Shown piece by piece: positions 33,163 to 44,595 of a stretch of 64,000 nt of DNA. A program made the position numbers and the translations under genes. The notes below the pieces were generated by a model. It worked only from the letters and a program-made list of their open reading frames with translations, searched no databases and had not been told where the DNA came from. This DNA is from Capniomyces stellatus (Eukaryota; Kickxellomycota; Harpellomycetes; Harpellales; Legeriomycetaceae), in assembly GCA_001661515.1 (NCBI GenBank), contig LUVW01000005.1, forward strand, positions 631,455 to 695,454, read 5' to 3'. Within the stretch, counting starts at the first letter, position 1; every line of letters begins with the position of its first letter.

Positions 33163-36100
33163 TTAATCCGAGTACTTGGGGATTAATGGGTGATAAGAGA
33201 TGGGGCCAGAGCTTAAGGTGGCAGAGTTCTTGTATTTTACGGGGTCAGTAAAGACCCAGCAGTTTCCGGGAGTTCTGACTAGGCCTCGGGAAAACTTGAG
33301 TTTGGTTTCGATTGTGGCGGGGTCTTTGTTTGGGTTGATGAAAGATTCGGTGAGAGAATCGGGATTTTCGATGGGAGGGTTGTCGTAGAAGGCAGAGCCC
33401 TTGCTGGGGAATTCGGGGTTTTGGATACTGGGGAGGGAGAATTCGTTGGTTTGGTCTTTGTTGGAGAGGAACTCTTCGAGAGCCATTTGGAGAGCGGTTC
33501 GGATGTAGTTGGTGGGGGCGTCGGGTGAGTTGAGCTTGGGCTTGAGGGATTGGAATTTAGAGAATTCGGGGGAATTGGGAAGTATTTGGGCGGACTGTAC
33601 GAGATCCGAGTACCATTCGAGCAGGAAGTTGCAGGAGCAGTCCATAGTGGTAGGGATGATTTTGGTTAGATCCAAAAAGGACGCAAGATTTCCAATGAAC
33701 TTGGTGAGGTTGGGCAGGGAGCAGAGATCAAGTTGGGCGCCTTCGCGTAGTAGACAGCCTTGGAGGGCAATGATGGACTGGGGGTAGGTTTGGAAGCTGG
33801 CAAGGGGGGGTAGTTGGACGAATGCAGAGTAGATGTTTACAGTGAGGTGGGAGGCGGAGGTAGAAGCGTTGGTGTGGGGGTAGATAAAGCTGTTCCAGAA
33901 GGCGATGAGGTCAGAGATGGAGACGGATTTGAGGTTAGCGACTTGAGTTTTTTGCCAGTTGAATTCGTAGTAGGTGGAGGGGATTTGGATCCAGAAGCGG
34001 TTGGACTCCTCGTTGATGTATTTGGGGCTTTGGGAGCGTTTGTTTATGAGAGCGTTGATGTGTTGGTCGAGTTCGGACTGGGACATTTTGGTTATGGTGG
34101 CGGTGAAAGCGCGCAGGAAGGAGCAAATGCGTAGATCGACGTAGGCGGGATGAGCTTCGCTTTGGACAACAAAGGTTAGGCCTGTTGGGTTGCCATTGAT
34201 GATGTAGCCGCCTGAGCTGACGATGTAGCCGAGCTGCTCTTTAGTGCGGAGCTGGTCAAAAAAGGGTTCCTGGACAATGGATGCGGTCAGGTCGAGCAGG
34301 GCGCGCTGGAAGTGGTTGCCTGGCGACGCAGCAAAGATCATGCGTTGGACAGCAGAGTTGAGGTTCTTTTCGGACTGCGACTTGACTTGGATGGCGTATT
34401 GGCCGGTTGAGTGGACGAGGTTGCGCGACACAATATGTTCAGACTCAACCAGGCTTCCGCAGTTGTAGATCCCCAGAACCTTGTCAGACAAATCCAGAGC
34501 CTCGGTTTCAGTAAAGTTTCCAGTAACCAGCATTTGCAGGTAAATTTGTCTGTACAGATTCTCGACAAATTGCTCCAGAAGCTTGATGGTAACCAGCTTG
34601 GTGGCCTCGAGCTTGTCCTGGTGGCGCCACTGCACGTCGTACTTCAAAAAGTTCATTACGTTTCCTGACTGTTTGTACGGCTCCGAGTGTGCCTGGTTTT
34701 GCAGTTTGAGCACTATTTCGTCCAGGTTTACCTTGAACCGTTCCTCCGATATCTCAAAGTTTCGCATTCCCTCCAGAACAACCGACAGAAGATTCCACAG
34801 CTTGTCGTTGTATCCAACAACATTGACAACCACCCCGTTTGACGACTCGTTTACGTACAGTCGGAATCCCGCTACCGTCGCGTCGTACGTGATCTTGTTT
34901 ATTTGGTCGTGAACCATTTGCACATACAGGCTGCATAAAACCGATGCCAGAGGTGTGCTGTACGTTCCTGGCGAAATAATGTTCAGCTTCACTATTCCCC
35001 GAGGCAGATAGAATCTGTCGTCCTTCTTGTACCACAACTCCACCCGCGTGTTTTTCTTCAGCAGATCCGGCAATGCCTTCGGCTCTGGCAAATGTCCTGG
35101 CCGGTCCACCTCCAGGTTTTCCGGAATAAATATGTTTGGTTTTGGCAGGCTGATACCCCTTGTTATCTCTTCTGCCATCTTGCTAATTGATTCGTCCATA
35201 TTTCCCACCAGCTCCAATTCCAGGTCTTCCACTTGGTACTCGATCCCGTAGAACCTCTCCACCTGCGGATTTTCCAGCTTATGGTCCTTCATTGAGAGCA
35301 CAACCCTATAGTTGTCGCTTCTGAGAAGCTTCATTCTCTTCTCAATACTTTCCGCGTCATACTCCATGTACAGCCTTGAGCTTGACAGTATCTCTTCTGG
35401 CAAACAGTATCGGTTTAAAATAAAACTCGCAAAATGCGACGCAAAACTTACTGACTCTTGTTTTTCCTCAAATCTGAAATCTATTTCGCTGGTTTGCATA
35501 AGCTATTTAATCCCAATGTACATATTTTAGTACATATATTACTATTACTATTACTATTACTATTACTATTACTATTACTATTACTATTCTTTATTATATT
35601 ATATTATATTATATTACCTCTTTGAAAAACCACTCTTGTGGCCCCGATTCCATTATCAGCTTTATATACCTAAACACTATCAATATAATGTCCTTATAGT
35701 TCTCCACCCCCTTTTCTGTCAAGTAGATCCCTATCTTAAACACCCCAAAGTCCCCCCCAAACGAGTTGATGTAGCTCGCTGTAAGCTCCGTTGCCCACCC
35801 CAACTTCTTTACCACAGTAAGAATCGATCCCTCTGCCTCATGCCCAAGCAACGACGCCAAGTAGTTTGATGGCTTGGTTTTAAACTCTATCTGCTCATCT
35901 GGGAACGGAAACACTATTTGCAACCGTCTCTCATCCCTGATACTTTTTACCTTTATTATCTTTCCCAAATACTCCTGTGTCATCGGATGCGTTTTAGGCG
36001 AAACGTACGTTTTCCCTTTACTTTTTATCCCTGAAAACTTGCTAACCACCCATTCTGCCAACTCTCTAACCGGCTCTATTCAATCCAATTATCCCCATCA

Positions 36101-37518
36101 ACATTAATCAATATTAATCTTTGTTTTTGTTTTTGTTTTTGTTAAACAATCAAATAATCATCCCAGTATCGAATATTGGAATCATCCACTTTTAATCACA
36201 CGGTCAACTTTTCTCTAAATCTCCCTATTTCTTTTTTCTTTATCAAAATAAATCTCCCTCTTTCTACTTGACATTTTCATTTCAAAATTTCAAAATTTAT
36301 TCATCTCTATTTGCTAACTATCAAGTTTACTAACCAGTTCCAATGACCACAAGTCCCATCATATCTGCGCTATAGTACTTGTTATAAAACTTGATCAGCT
36401 CCTCGCGTAGATCCTTCCCGCTACTCTTTGCCGACCCCATCAGTGTTTCGTATGTTCCTGTTGAAAACTTGCTGTATGGATGGTTTGGATCCAACAGCGT
36501 CTTTTCAATCTGGTGCAGCCTCCACCAATCATTTTGAATGTTTTTCTTGTACTCTATTTGTTTATGTTTAAATATCATCACTGTTTTCAGTAACCATTCG
36601 TTTGTCCATCTAGCCATTATCTCGATATATTTACTAACCTGAGTCCACCGCCATCACCTCGCGTTCTGTACAATCTGCTGTAAAGTTTGGCGACACAAAA
36701 AACTGTGCAAATCTATCAAGTGCCCCCTCAAAGTGCTTTTGCGAAACGTCAAAATAGTAGCACGTGTTTTCGGTATCCGTGTATGCGTTTGATTGCCCTC
36801 CGTGCGTCGACAAGTACTATTTTTCCAATTGTTTGTTTATTTTTCCAGTTGTTTACTCATTTTAATAGCTATTAATAAAACTGCCATCGCATTAAGTTTG
36901 GCCAACCAGGCTATAATGTATTCTTACCTTGCTGTACTCATTTTCTTGAGGGTATTTTTTTGTGCCCTATAGTAATGATATTTGACTATTTCTGTTAGCT
37001 ACATGAACACTTGTAATATATCTATGCCACATAGACATTTCTGAAACCTCAATAAAAACACCTCCCGTTCTCTCTCTCTCTCTCTCACTCCACAACGAGG
37101 GGAAACCTGAAATAATTTATACTTGGTCTTAATAATAAATATATATTCAACTTGCCAAAAACAACATGTGTTCGCAGAAATGTGCCAAGCCCATAAACTC
37201 TGGCGGATCAGAAATACTTCCCACATTAACATTCATTGCTGCACAAGACTTGTTTTCCTTGGGATCTTGTATAATTGCCGCTAATAATCCATTCTCCAAT
37301 CTGACTAGTAGGTAATTTCTGTCGTCGCTCTGTGACTTTATGATATCTGCTTTTGTGTATTCATAGTAAGTAATCCCATGGTCTGACTTTCTAGGTTCAT
37401 AGCCTTCGAGCCTGTCTCTGTCAACACACTTTAGCTCCTCCATTTTACTTTCAATGTCCATTTCCCCAAAAGCTTTAGGCAAACTATCCACACCACTCTT
37501 TTGGCCGTGATCTCCCAT
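33163..37518 (-). CDS. Insulin-degrading-enzyme-type M16 metalloprotease (STE23/IDE family)
   Basis: Six exons on the minus strand (37518-37156, 36966-36928, 36816-36639, 36553-36335, 36075-35618, 35502-33163) encode 1198 aa. The inverted zinc motif HFCEH is at aa 113-117 in [12 protein letters not shown]. It is followed by [13 protein letters not shown] (a 39-nt exon), [15 protein letters not shown], and [10 protein letters not shown] with the third ligand. Later IDE blocks include [27 protein letters not shown] and [17 protein letters not shown]/Ste23 enzymes form a closing chamber that degrades short peptides; yeast Ste23 also helps process a-factor. Intron 1 has a GC donor (GCAAGT). Intron 5 carries an ATTACT array. 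Near the C-terminus about 170 extra residues (from about aa 975) precede the final [13 protein letters not shown] block, making the protein longer than human IDE (1019 aa). The splice joins restore family sequence without gaps. Confidence 0.92.
35538..35588. repeat. ATTACT hexanucleotide array (intron of protease gene)
   Basis: About 8.5 perfect ATTACT units inside the 115-nt intron 35503-35617, followed by a short TTATA-rich run that leads to the exon 5 donor. Confidence 0.95.
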
Positions 37519-40500
37519 ATTTGTTGGCAGATTCTATTGTTTTAAGCAGTATATGTATTTATATAGTGTATCCCCTGTGTTTTTACACTTTTATACTTTT
37601 GCACCTTTGTAACCTTTGCACTTTTGCACTCTAGTACCTTTGTACTTTGTACTTTGTATGCTTTTTAGATCTTTTTGTAAAGCAAACTCTTTTTCTAAAA
37701 TACTCGACGGTGTTTTATTTCAAGTTTGGCCTATACTTTTGCTTTGTAATTATTAGTCTAGGGCTGTAATTGTATTTATATATATATATTGCGGAGTTTA
37801 TCCTTGATACAACAGTGAGGTATTTAGTTTTAATAGTTTCTACCTTTTATTTTTTTTTACCTTTTACTTTTTTTTTACTTTGAATAAAATAAAACTTTAA
37901 TAGCATATAAACTTGACACAAACTCCAATTTCTACACCAATTTCTGAATGTGTTTGAAATTAAAGTACTTAGTGTTTAGTAATTTGATTGTTTATTTGTA
38001 ATGCCAGTATGTAGCCATTTTACTTGCAAAAAACAGGCTTTTAATTCTATTGAGATTTTTGACTTTATTTGCTAAAAACAGAAAACAACCCAGCGAATAG
38101 CTAATTAGCTAGAAGAGATTTCGAGACTAACTCTGACTATCCAATGGTATTTGTCCTATTTTCAAACTCTGGCTTTTTTTTTTTCCTTGTGAAAAGCATA
38201 AAACCTTATTTGTTGAAAACAAAGTGTTCATTTCCTCAAGCTTTTTTTTCTTTCATTTCAATGCCTTTTTGTAACATTTCTAGGTTTTGGAACAGAGTGA
38301 CAGTGTTGTTTTTTAGAGCTTTAGAACAATTCTCTGTTTGTCTTGTCATACTTGGGGCCTTTAACTTTCTCATCTTATTTTGGCTTACAGTTTGCTACTG
38401 TTTGGCTGTAAAAGCGGTTCAAGCCCAACACTTTTGCACTAAACAGCTTTAAGTTTTCAGTATTGTTTTATTGCTGGACTATTCCGCATTCAGCAGAACA
38501 TCTTGTTATTTAAATCAGTGAGCATTTCTATCTTTCAAGTGCTAATTAGCGGACTTTTTCTGTTTTTGCTTTTAAACTAATTACACTTACTCAATTAAGA
38601 ACTAATTTAGAAACAATATACTTGTTGCATTGTATATTTACTGTTTTTCGCCTTTGAATAATCGAGAAGGGTTAAATGGTTGATTATTATCTTTTTTATT
38701 TTTAAAAGTGTTAATGTTACACACATCACTCTTGATTTGAGATATTTTGTTTTCAGCAGTTTGTAATGTTTTTTTTTCCTTCAGAAACGTATCTTTTGTT
38801 TGGCCACTTTATTTTTTCAGCATTAATAATCTTCACAAAAATTCAAAGCCCATTCAGGCAATTAAACATGGTGGTTTGAATGTCAATATATAAAAAGATG
38901 GTGGTTTGGTCTATTATTTAATATAACACTATATACTAATCAAGATTAACGAATGCTAATATTCCTACACTTTATGGTTTGATACAACGTATCTCTTATT
39001 CAACACTTTTTAGAAAAGCTGTAACCAAGCTCTATCTAGCTGCATGATTAAGCCTTTTTATACAATACAAAAAAAAAAAGCTCGAGTACAAATAACAAAT
39101 ATTAATAACTATATGTATGACCCCATCCCCATCCCATCTCCCCCCCCCCTTTCCTAGCTGTGTTTATACAATGTATTCGTTTGGTGTTATTATATAGCAT
39201 TACTTATTTGCATCGTTAACCAATTCAAACAGCATCAATTGTAAATGGCATTGTTTAATAAAACTGAGTCACTAAATACGTGTCCATCATTTCTGGATTG
39301 AGGCTGCTGCCTGTTAAATTTACCTAACCGGACTTTAAAATAAGGAGAAAAAAAAAGAAAATTAGGGAATTAACAGGTTTATCCAAGTGTTCAAAAATAA
39401 AGTAATCCCCCTTGATACTATTTTTATCATTACTACCGATATTATCATTTTGCATTTTGGGCTGTTGAAATCCTATCAACAATATATACGGACAGATTTT
39501 CGTGTTTATAACTACCGAGCTTATTTTTATAAGAATCATACCATTTTACAAGCCAGCAGAATTTCACATACACGGTGTCATCATTTATTTTGAATCAGCA
39601 AGTTGGTTCTTGATTGATGCCAGTGTTTAAAAGCAGTGCCATTAAGTATAACTGCAACCAAAATATCCCAATCTACTGTATAAACCAAGATGGAATTTTA
39701 AAACACAGCAGCTCATTGTACCACAATCCTCTTAATTGGAGTGAGACCTAAGATAATTTATTTTTATTATTGAAATTTAAGACCTGAGATAATTTTACTT
39801 TATATTTAAAATTGATAATCAAGTTATAAGCTGATACAGTTTACATACAGTAAATGTACAATCAATGATACGTTTACTTGTGCCTTTTGAGATGCTGTAA
39901 TAATCAACAAAGCCTACTATTACAAACAGGCGTGGAATATATATTAGAGCTGATTATGTGTTTGAAATCTCGATTATCAAGTGTTTTTCTCTATAATCAC
40001 CATCGCTAAAAGCAAACTTTATAACGAGCAAGTCCAGTTAGCCAATAAACTCATTGCTATCCGACTAATCCTAGTGATAAGATACAAATATGTTTCGTTT
40101 GATAGCTTGTCGCATATATATACCAAGTAAACAGCCCGTCAAACAAACTTGAGGTCCTATTACATCAATAAATGGTTTGAAACCCCCGTGTTATTGCATT
40201 GGACTATAGGGCTTTATTTATTTATTTTCATCGATAATCAAAATTTTAAATAAGCCTAGCCCACAAGTATATTATATACAGCACGGTAACGTTGCAGAGT
40301 TTCAGAAAGATCTATTACTAAGCTTAAACAACAACACCCACAATCAACCAAATAGTTGTCGTGCGAACACAGCTGATTTTTCATATTTCACCGTGAATCA
40401 TCATTATAAATCATAGCCAAGTACAGAACTGCTTCTCAAAAAAAAAAAAAGTTGGTTAAAGCCAGAAAACCAAAGATTTAAAATAAGCTGTGTAAAATAT

Positions 40501-41397
40501 CAATGGAAAAAAAAAACCGTGTAGTTTTAGCTTCAGCCAAAAGATTTAAAGACGTATAATAGTTCCCAAATACATTTATTTACAATGCTAGTAGATATAT
40601 ATCGAGTCATCTGATTCTTAAAACGTCAATACAATAACTAGGGTTTTGAAAAAAAAATATGCTGTTTTATACTTGATTAGTAAAGTTAGAAGAGATACAT
40701 GTAAGATTAATAGACAAGGCAAAAGACCTGTATTGGCGCGGCAGTAATAGTATGCATTATTATTAAACTGTTTTTTTTTTCATCGGCTAGAACAAAACTC
40801 GGGATAGTATACACGTTTTGTCGAAGTCGCTTCATCGAGAGTGGTGCTAGAAAAAGAGGAACGTCCCAAGTATGGTCCCAGAGAAACATTAAATTGCATT
40901 TTAAACCAATGGTAGCGGATCAATAAAAAAGGAAGAATACCAAGAATAAAATTTCTTGCTAAAAGTTTTTTTTTTTTTTTTTTTTCATCATTTGATAATG
41001 TAAAGCCGATTTGTTATTGAAGCTATTACTATTAATTTTTTTCTGATTCAAGTTGAAAAAATTAAAGCAAGTTTTTTTTTTTTTGAATTAGCAAGTAAAT
41101 CTAAAATTTTAAGCGATTCATCACCATAGCGATACAAATAGAGTTGGAAAAAGATTGGTAGAATCGATCTTTTTAGTTTTATTTGCGAATATACTAGTGA
41201 AATTATCAAACCAAACATCACAAACGTAGGATCTGCTAATTTTAGACACTACATAATTAAGAGTATAGTTGGAGCAAAAGAAATATTAATTTTCTGCTAA
41301 AAACAAGAGCCAAGATTGGGAATAGGCGTGGGTAATTTTGGAGCAAGCGGATATAATACGGGTATATAATCAAAAACTAGACAAACAATTAGATACA
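37519..41397. other. long AT-rich divergent intergenic region
   Basis: About 3.9 kb between the divergent protease and DBP9 starts, with frequent T and A homopolymers and a C8 run near 39141. Plus-strand frames at 38144-38452 and 39387-39593 read T-rich sequence and show no motif. A 39-codon minus-strand frame ending near 40780 is also unidentified. I see no supported gene. Confidence 0.5.
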
Positions 41398-44034
41398 ATG
41401 TCAAAGGAAATGTTAAAAGAGCAGCCATTGTTTTCGTCGTTGGATTTGGACGATCGATTATTACAAGCGCTTGGAGATCTTGGATTGGTTAGACTAACTG
41501 AGGTTCAAAAGCAGGCAATCCCACATGGACTGTCAGGCAAAGACGTGATTGCACGAGCGCGTACGGGATCAGGAAAGACAGCGGCCTATGGCTTGGTGAT
41601 CTTGAATAAGTTGCTAAAGACAGCAAATGGATTTGGAGGAAACGAGAAGGGATCCGCCAAGAAGAGCGGCACTAGAGCGCTTGTTTTAGTTCCAACAATC
41701 GAGCTTTGTGAGCAAGTTAGTGGGTATTTAAGAAAGTTAACAAAGTACTGCGCGAAATCGATAGTCGTAGTCAATGGAGGAGGCGGGGGAGCACCACATG
41801 CAATAAAGTAATACATTGACAAATATTTTCAAGGTTGATAAATTGGCACTGAGTTTAACTTTACATTGTTTTCACAATATATATTTTTTTCCTTCTAAAT
41901 AGAGACATTTTTTTTAAAGGGGTAAAGATAAAAATTGAAAGTTGTGAATGATATATAAATAGGGCGTTGTTGGCAGAGTACCCAGAAATAGTAGTCTCAA
42001 CACCAAGCAGAGCGTTGCAGCAAATGAAAGAGGGCAACTTGGTTGTTTCGGAGTCTCTTGAGGCGTTGGTGATTGATGAGGCAGATTTGATCCTTTCTTT
42101 TGGATATAAGGAAGATGTAGAAAGCATTTCCAAGTATTTGCCAAGAATGAGTCAGACTTTGTTGATGTCAGCAACAATGCCAAGTGACGTAGGAGAACTA
42201 TCGCAACTGATCTTACGTAACCCAGTTAAATGTATGATTGATGACGAGGTAGAAAACCACGCAGGGAGATTAATGCAGTATGCAGTACTGTAAGTTGGAG
42301 GGGGATTTGTCCCTAAGGATTCATATATATATATTTCACAGGCTTAAAAAAGATGAAATGAAGAATGAAAACCAAATAACAGAATAGTAGAATGGTGGGA
42401 TCAAATAATGGCTAAACAGTGGAAGCAAGCTGTGAATGCTAAAAAAAAAAAAAAAAAAAAAAACTTTCCAACAACAATATCAACGAAGGTGGATCAAGAC
42501 TAAACAATGATATATATGGTTGTTACTTGGCTTTGTATAGGTGTACGGACAGAGACAAGTTTTTCCTGATCTACGTAGTATTGAAGCTGAACTTGATTGC
42601 AGGAAAGTGTATATTGTTTGTAAACGGAGTCGATAGGTGTTATAGACTAAAGCTGTTCTTGGAGCAGTTTTCGATTCGGTCATGTGTGCTGAATAGCAGT
42701 CTTCCAGTCAACTCCAGATACCACATAGTAGAAGAGTTTAACAGAGGAATATACGACTATATAATTGCAACTGACGAAGGAGCAGGTAAAGATGATATTG
42801 AGGTGATGAGAGCCCAGGAAGAAAAAGAAGCAGGCAAAGGGGAAGCCAGCGATCAAAGTGAACTTGATGAAGAGAACGAAGAAGAAGACGAGAGAGAGGA
42901 TGAAGAAGAAGGTGAGGGGGAGGAAGAAGAAGAGGAAGAGGTGGAGGAAGAACACGATGGTAGTGACGAGGAAGGAGCCGAATTTGATGATATGGCAGAC
43001 CTTGGGTCAGATGGTGAAAATGACTCAGAAACAGAGTTGCATAGCAGCAAGAAGGTCAAAACAGAAAAGGAGACCAAAGGAGCCAAGTTGGCCAAAAAGG
43101 CAGAGCAAAAAAGGGCAAACAAGAAGCAGCAATTTGGAGTAGTGAGAGGAATTGATTTTAAGGATGTGGCAGCAGTTATAAACTTTGATTTCCCCGGCAC
43201 AACCGACGCCTATGTCCACAGAATAGGTAGAACAGCCAGAGGCGATAAGAGAGGAATGAGTTTGTCGTTTGTAGCAACCATTTCTGACTCAAAAACAAAG
43301 CATAACAACGACACCGTGTCTGAGCAAAAAGCATTTGAAAAAGTTAAAGAGGATCAAAAAGGTTTGTATTCTTTCAGAGTAATATAATTTTATACTGAAA
43401 TGCTAAACCAATGATTTCTTTGTTTTGGATTGTTTTTGAGTTGGTGGCGTATACTAAAGTGGAGAAAGGATGATAGTGAGTATAGTGTGATGTTGTATTG
43501 CTTACTTTAAACGTTCTTTAATGTTTGTGAACTATTTTGATAGCGAGGGGATGCAAGATTGACAACTACGAGTTTGACATGGCACAAATCAGTGGGCTGA
43601 GATATAGATGCGAGGATGCATTGCGGGCAGTTACAAAGGCATCCATTAGAGAGGCGCAGGTTAAAGAAATAAAGCGCGAGGTTTTAAACAGTGAGATGTT
43701 AAAGGCTCATTTTGAAGACAAGCCAATGGATCTGAACTACCTTCGCCACGACAAAACGTTGCACCCAACAAAGGTTCAACAGCATTTGAAACATATTCCA
43801 AACTATTTGATGCCAAAGATTGCTGGTGTTAGTGGTGGTGGTGGTGAGTTGGTTGTTGAGGATGAGGCCAAGGGGCTTGGTTTTATCTCATTCAACAAGA
43901 ACGGTGGTCGCGGCGGAAGAGGCGGGCGTGGTAAGCGTGGAGGTTCTAGAGGAGGAAGAGGAGGACGGGGCGGGAAGAGGTCGTCCGACCCCTTAAAATC
44001 GTTTGGGTCTGGCAACAAACGCGCTGTAAGTTAA
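41398..44034 (+). CDS. DBP9: DEAD-box RNA helicase DBP9 (DDX56)
   Basis: Exons 41398-41807, 41963-42289, 42541-43361 and 43544-44034 give 682 aa. Helicase motifs: Q motif region (FSSLDLDDRLLQALGDLGL, LTEVQKQAIP), motif I TGSGKT at aa 56-61, Ia VPTIELCEQ, Ib STPSRAL, II DEAD, III SAT, IV ILFVNGVDR, VI HRIGRTARG. Between IATDE and RGIDFKDVAAVINF lies an acidic then basic insert of about 120 aa, as in yeast Dbp9. The C-terminal block (LRYRCEDALRAVTKASIREA, FEDKPMDLNYLRHDKTLHP, VQQHLKHIPNYL) is diagnostic. An RGG-rich tail follows. Dbp9 acts in early 60S ribosomal subunit assembly in the nucleolus. The first ATG after an in-frame stop is used. The stop at 44034 lies directly after a GTAAGT (44026-44031). 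Splicing to an acceptor at 44159-44160 would instead end the protein with Arg-His (44161-44169). Confidence 0.94.
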
Positions 44035-44595
44035 AATTATCACATGCCCGGGAATCATACTTTCTATAACATTTATCTTGTTACAATATTGTCTTTGCAT
44101 CTATAAAAAAAAAATTAATTTTTTCTTGTTTCTTGTTTCTTGTGTGTTATTGATTAATAGAGGCATTGACGAGTCCGTGAGCTTTTAGTTTGTTTGTTTT
44201 TCATTATTTCTATAAAGTTGCTTATTTACAAACAATTATTTTGTCATTAAACCTTTTCTACTTTTACTTTTACTTTTGATCCTAATTTGATTCTAATTTG
44301 AATTTTTTTTTTTTAAAGAGTTTGGCTTTTCAAAGATAAATAAACTTGAGCTCAATACATAAATACAACAGGTACAGCCAGTTCAAATGACCCAGACAGT
44401 TAAACCCACTCATGGATATATTTATATATATTTCTAAAATAAATAAAATAAAAAGTAACACCAACGAGGGCAAATGGTAAGCCCGCCAAAATCCAATGAT
44501 AGGAGCTGGAAAGGTTGACCAAGCAAGACTGACCCCCCCCCCCCCCCCCCNNNNNNNNNNNNNNNNNNNNNNNNNNCCCCCCCCCCCCCCCCGTG
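44035..44595. other. convergent 3' spacer with poly-C assembly gap
   Basis: Spacer between the DBP9 and GPATCH1 stop codons. It contains a possible last micro-exon of DBP9 (44161-44169), AT-rich sequence and a C-run gap. Confidence 0.65.
44533..44592. other. N gap inside poly-C
   Basis: C18 (44533-44550), 26 N (44551-44576), then C16 (44577-44592), three bases before the GPATCH1 stop codon. This is an unresolved homopolymer. Confidence 0.9.

Noticed and set aside
33814..34134. Gly/Val/Asp-rich plus-strand frame
   Set aside because: Antisense shadow of the M16 protease's last exon.
38144..38452. 102-codon Phe-rich plus-strand frame
   Set aside because: T-rich DNA gives Phe/Leu/Ser; no motif, no splice partners, no conserved block.
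40780..40900. 39-codon minus-strand frame starting MQFNVSLGPYLG
   Set aside because: Balanced composition, but no domain, splice partner or homologue recognised.
44160..44190. Hammerhead-ribozyme-like core (TTGACGAGTCCGTGAG)
   Set aside because: It resembles the CUGANGA plus stem II region, but the first core C is T, and the stem II return strand and GAAA that must follow are missing.
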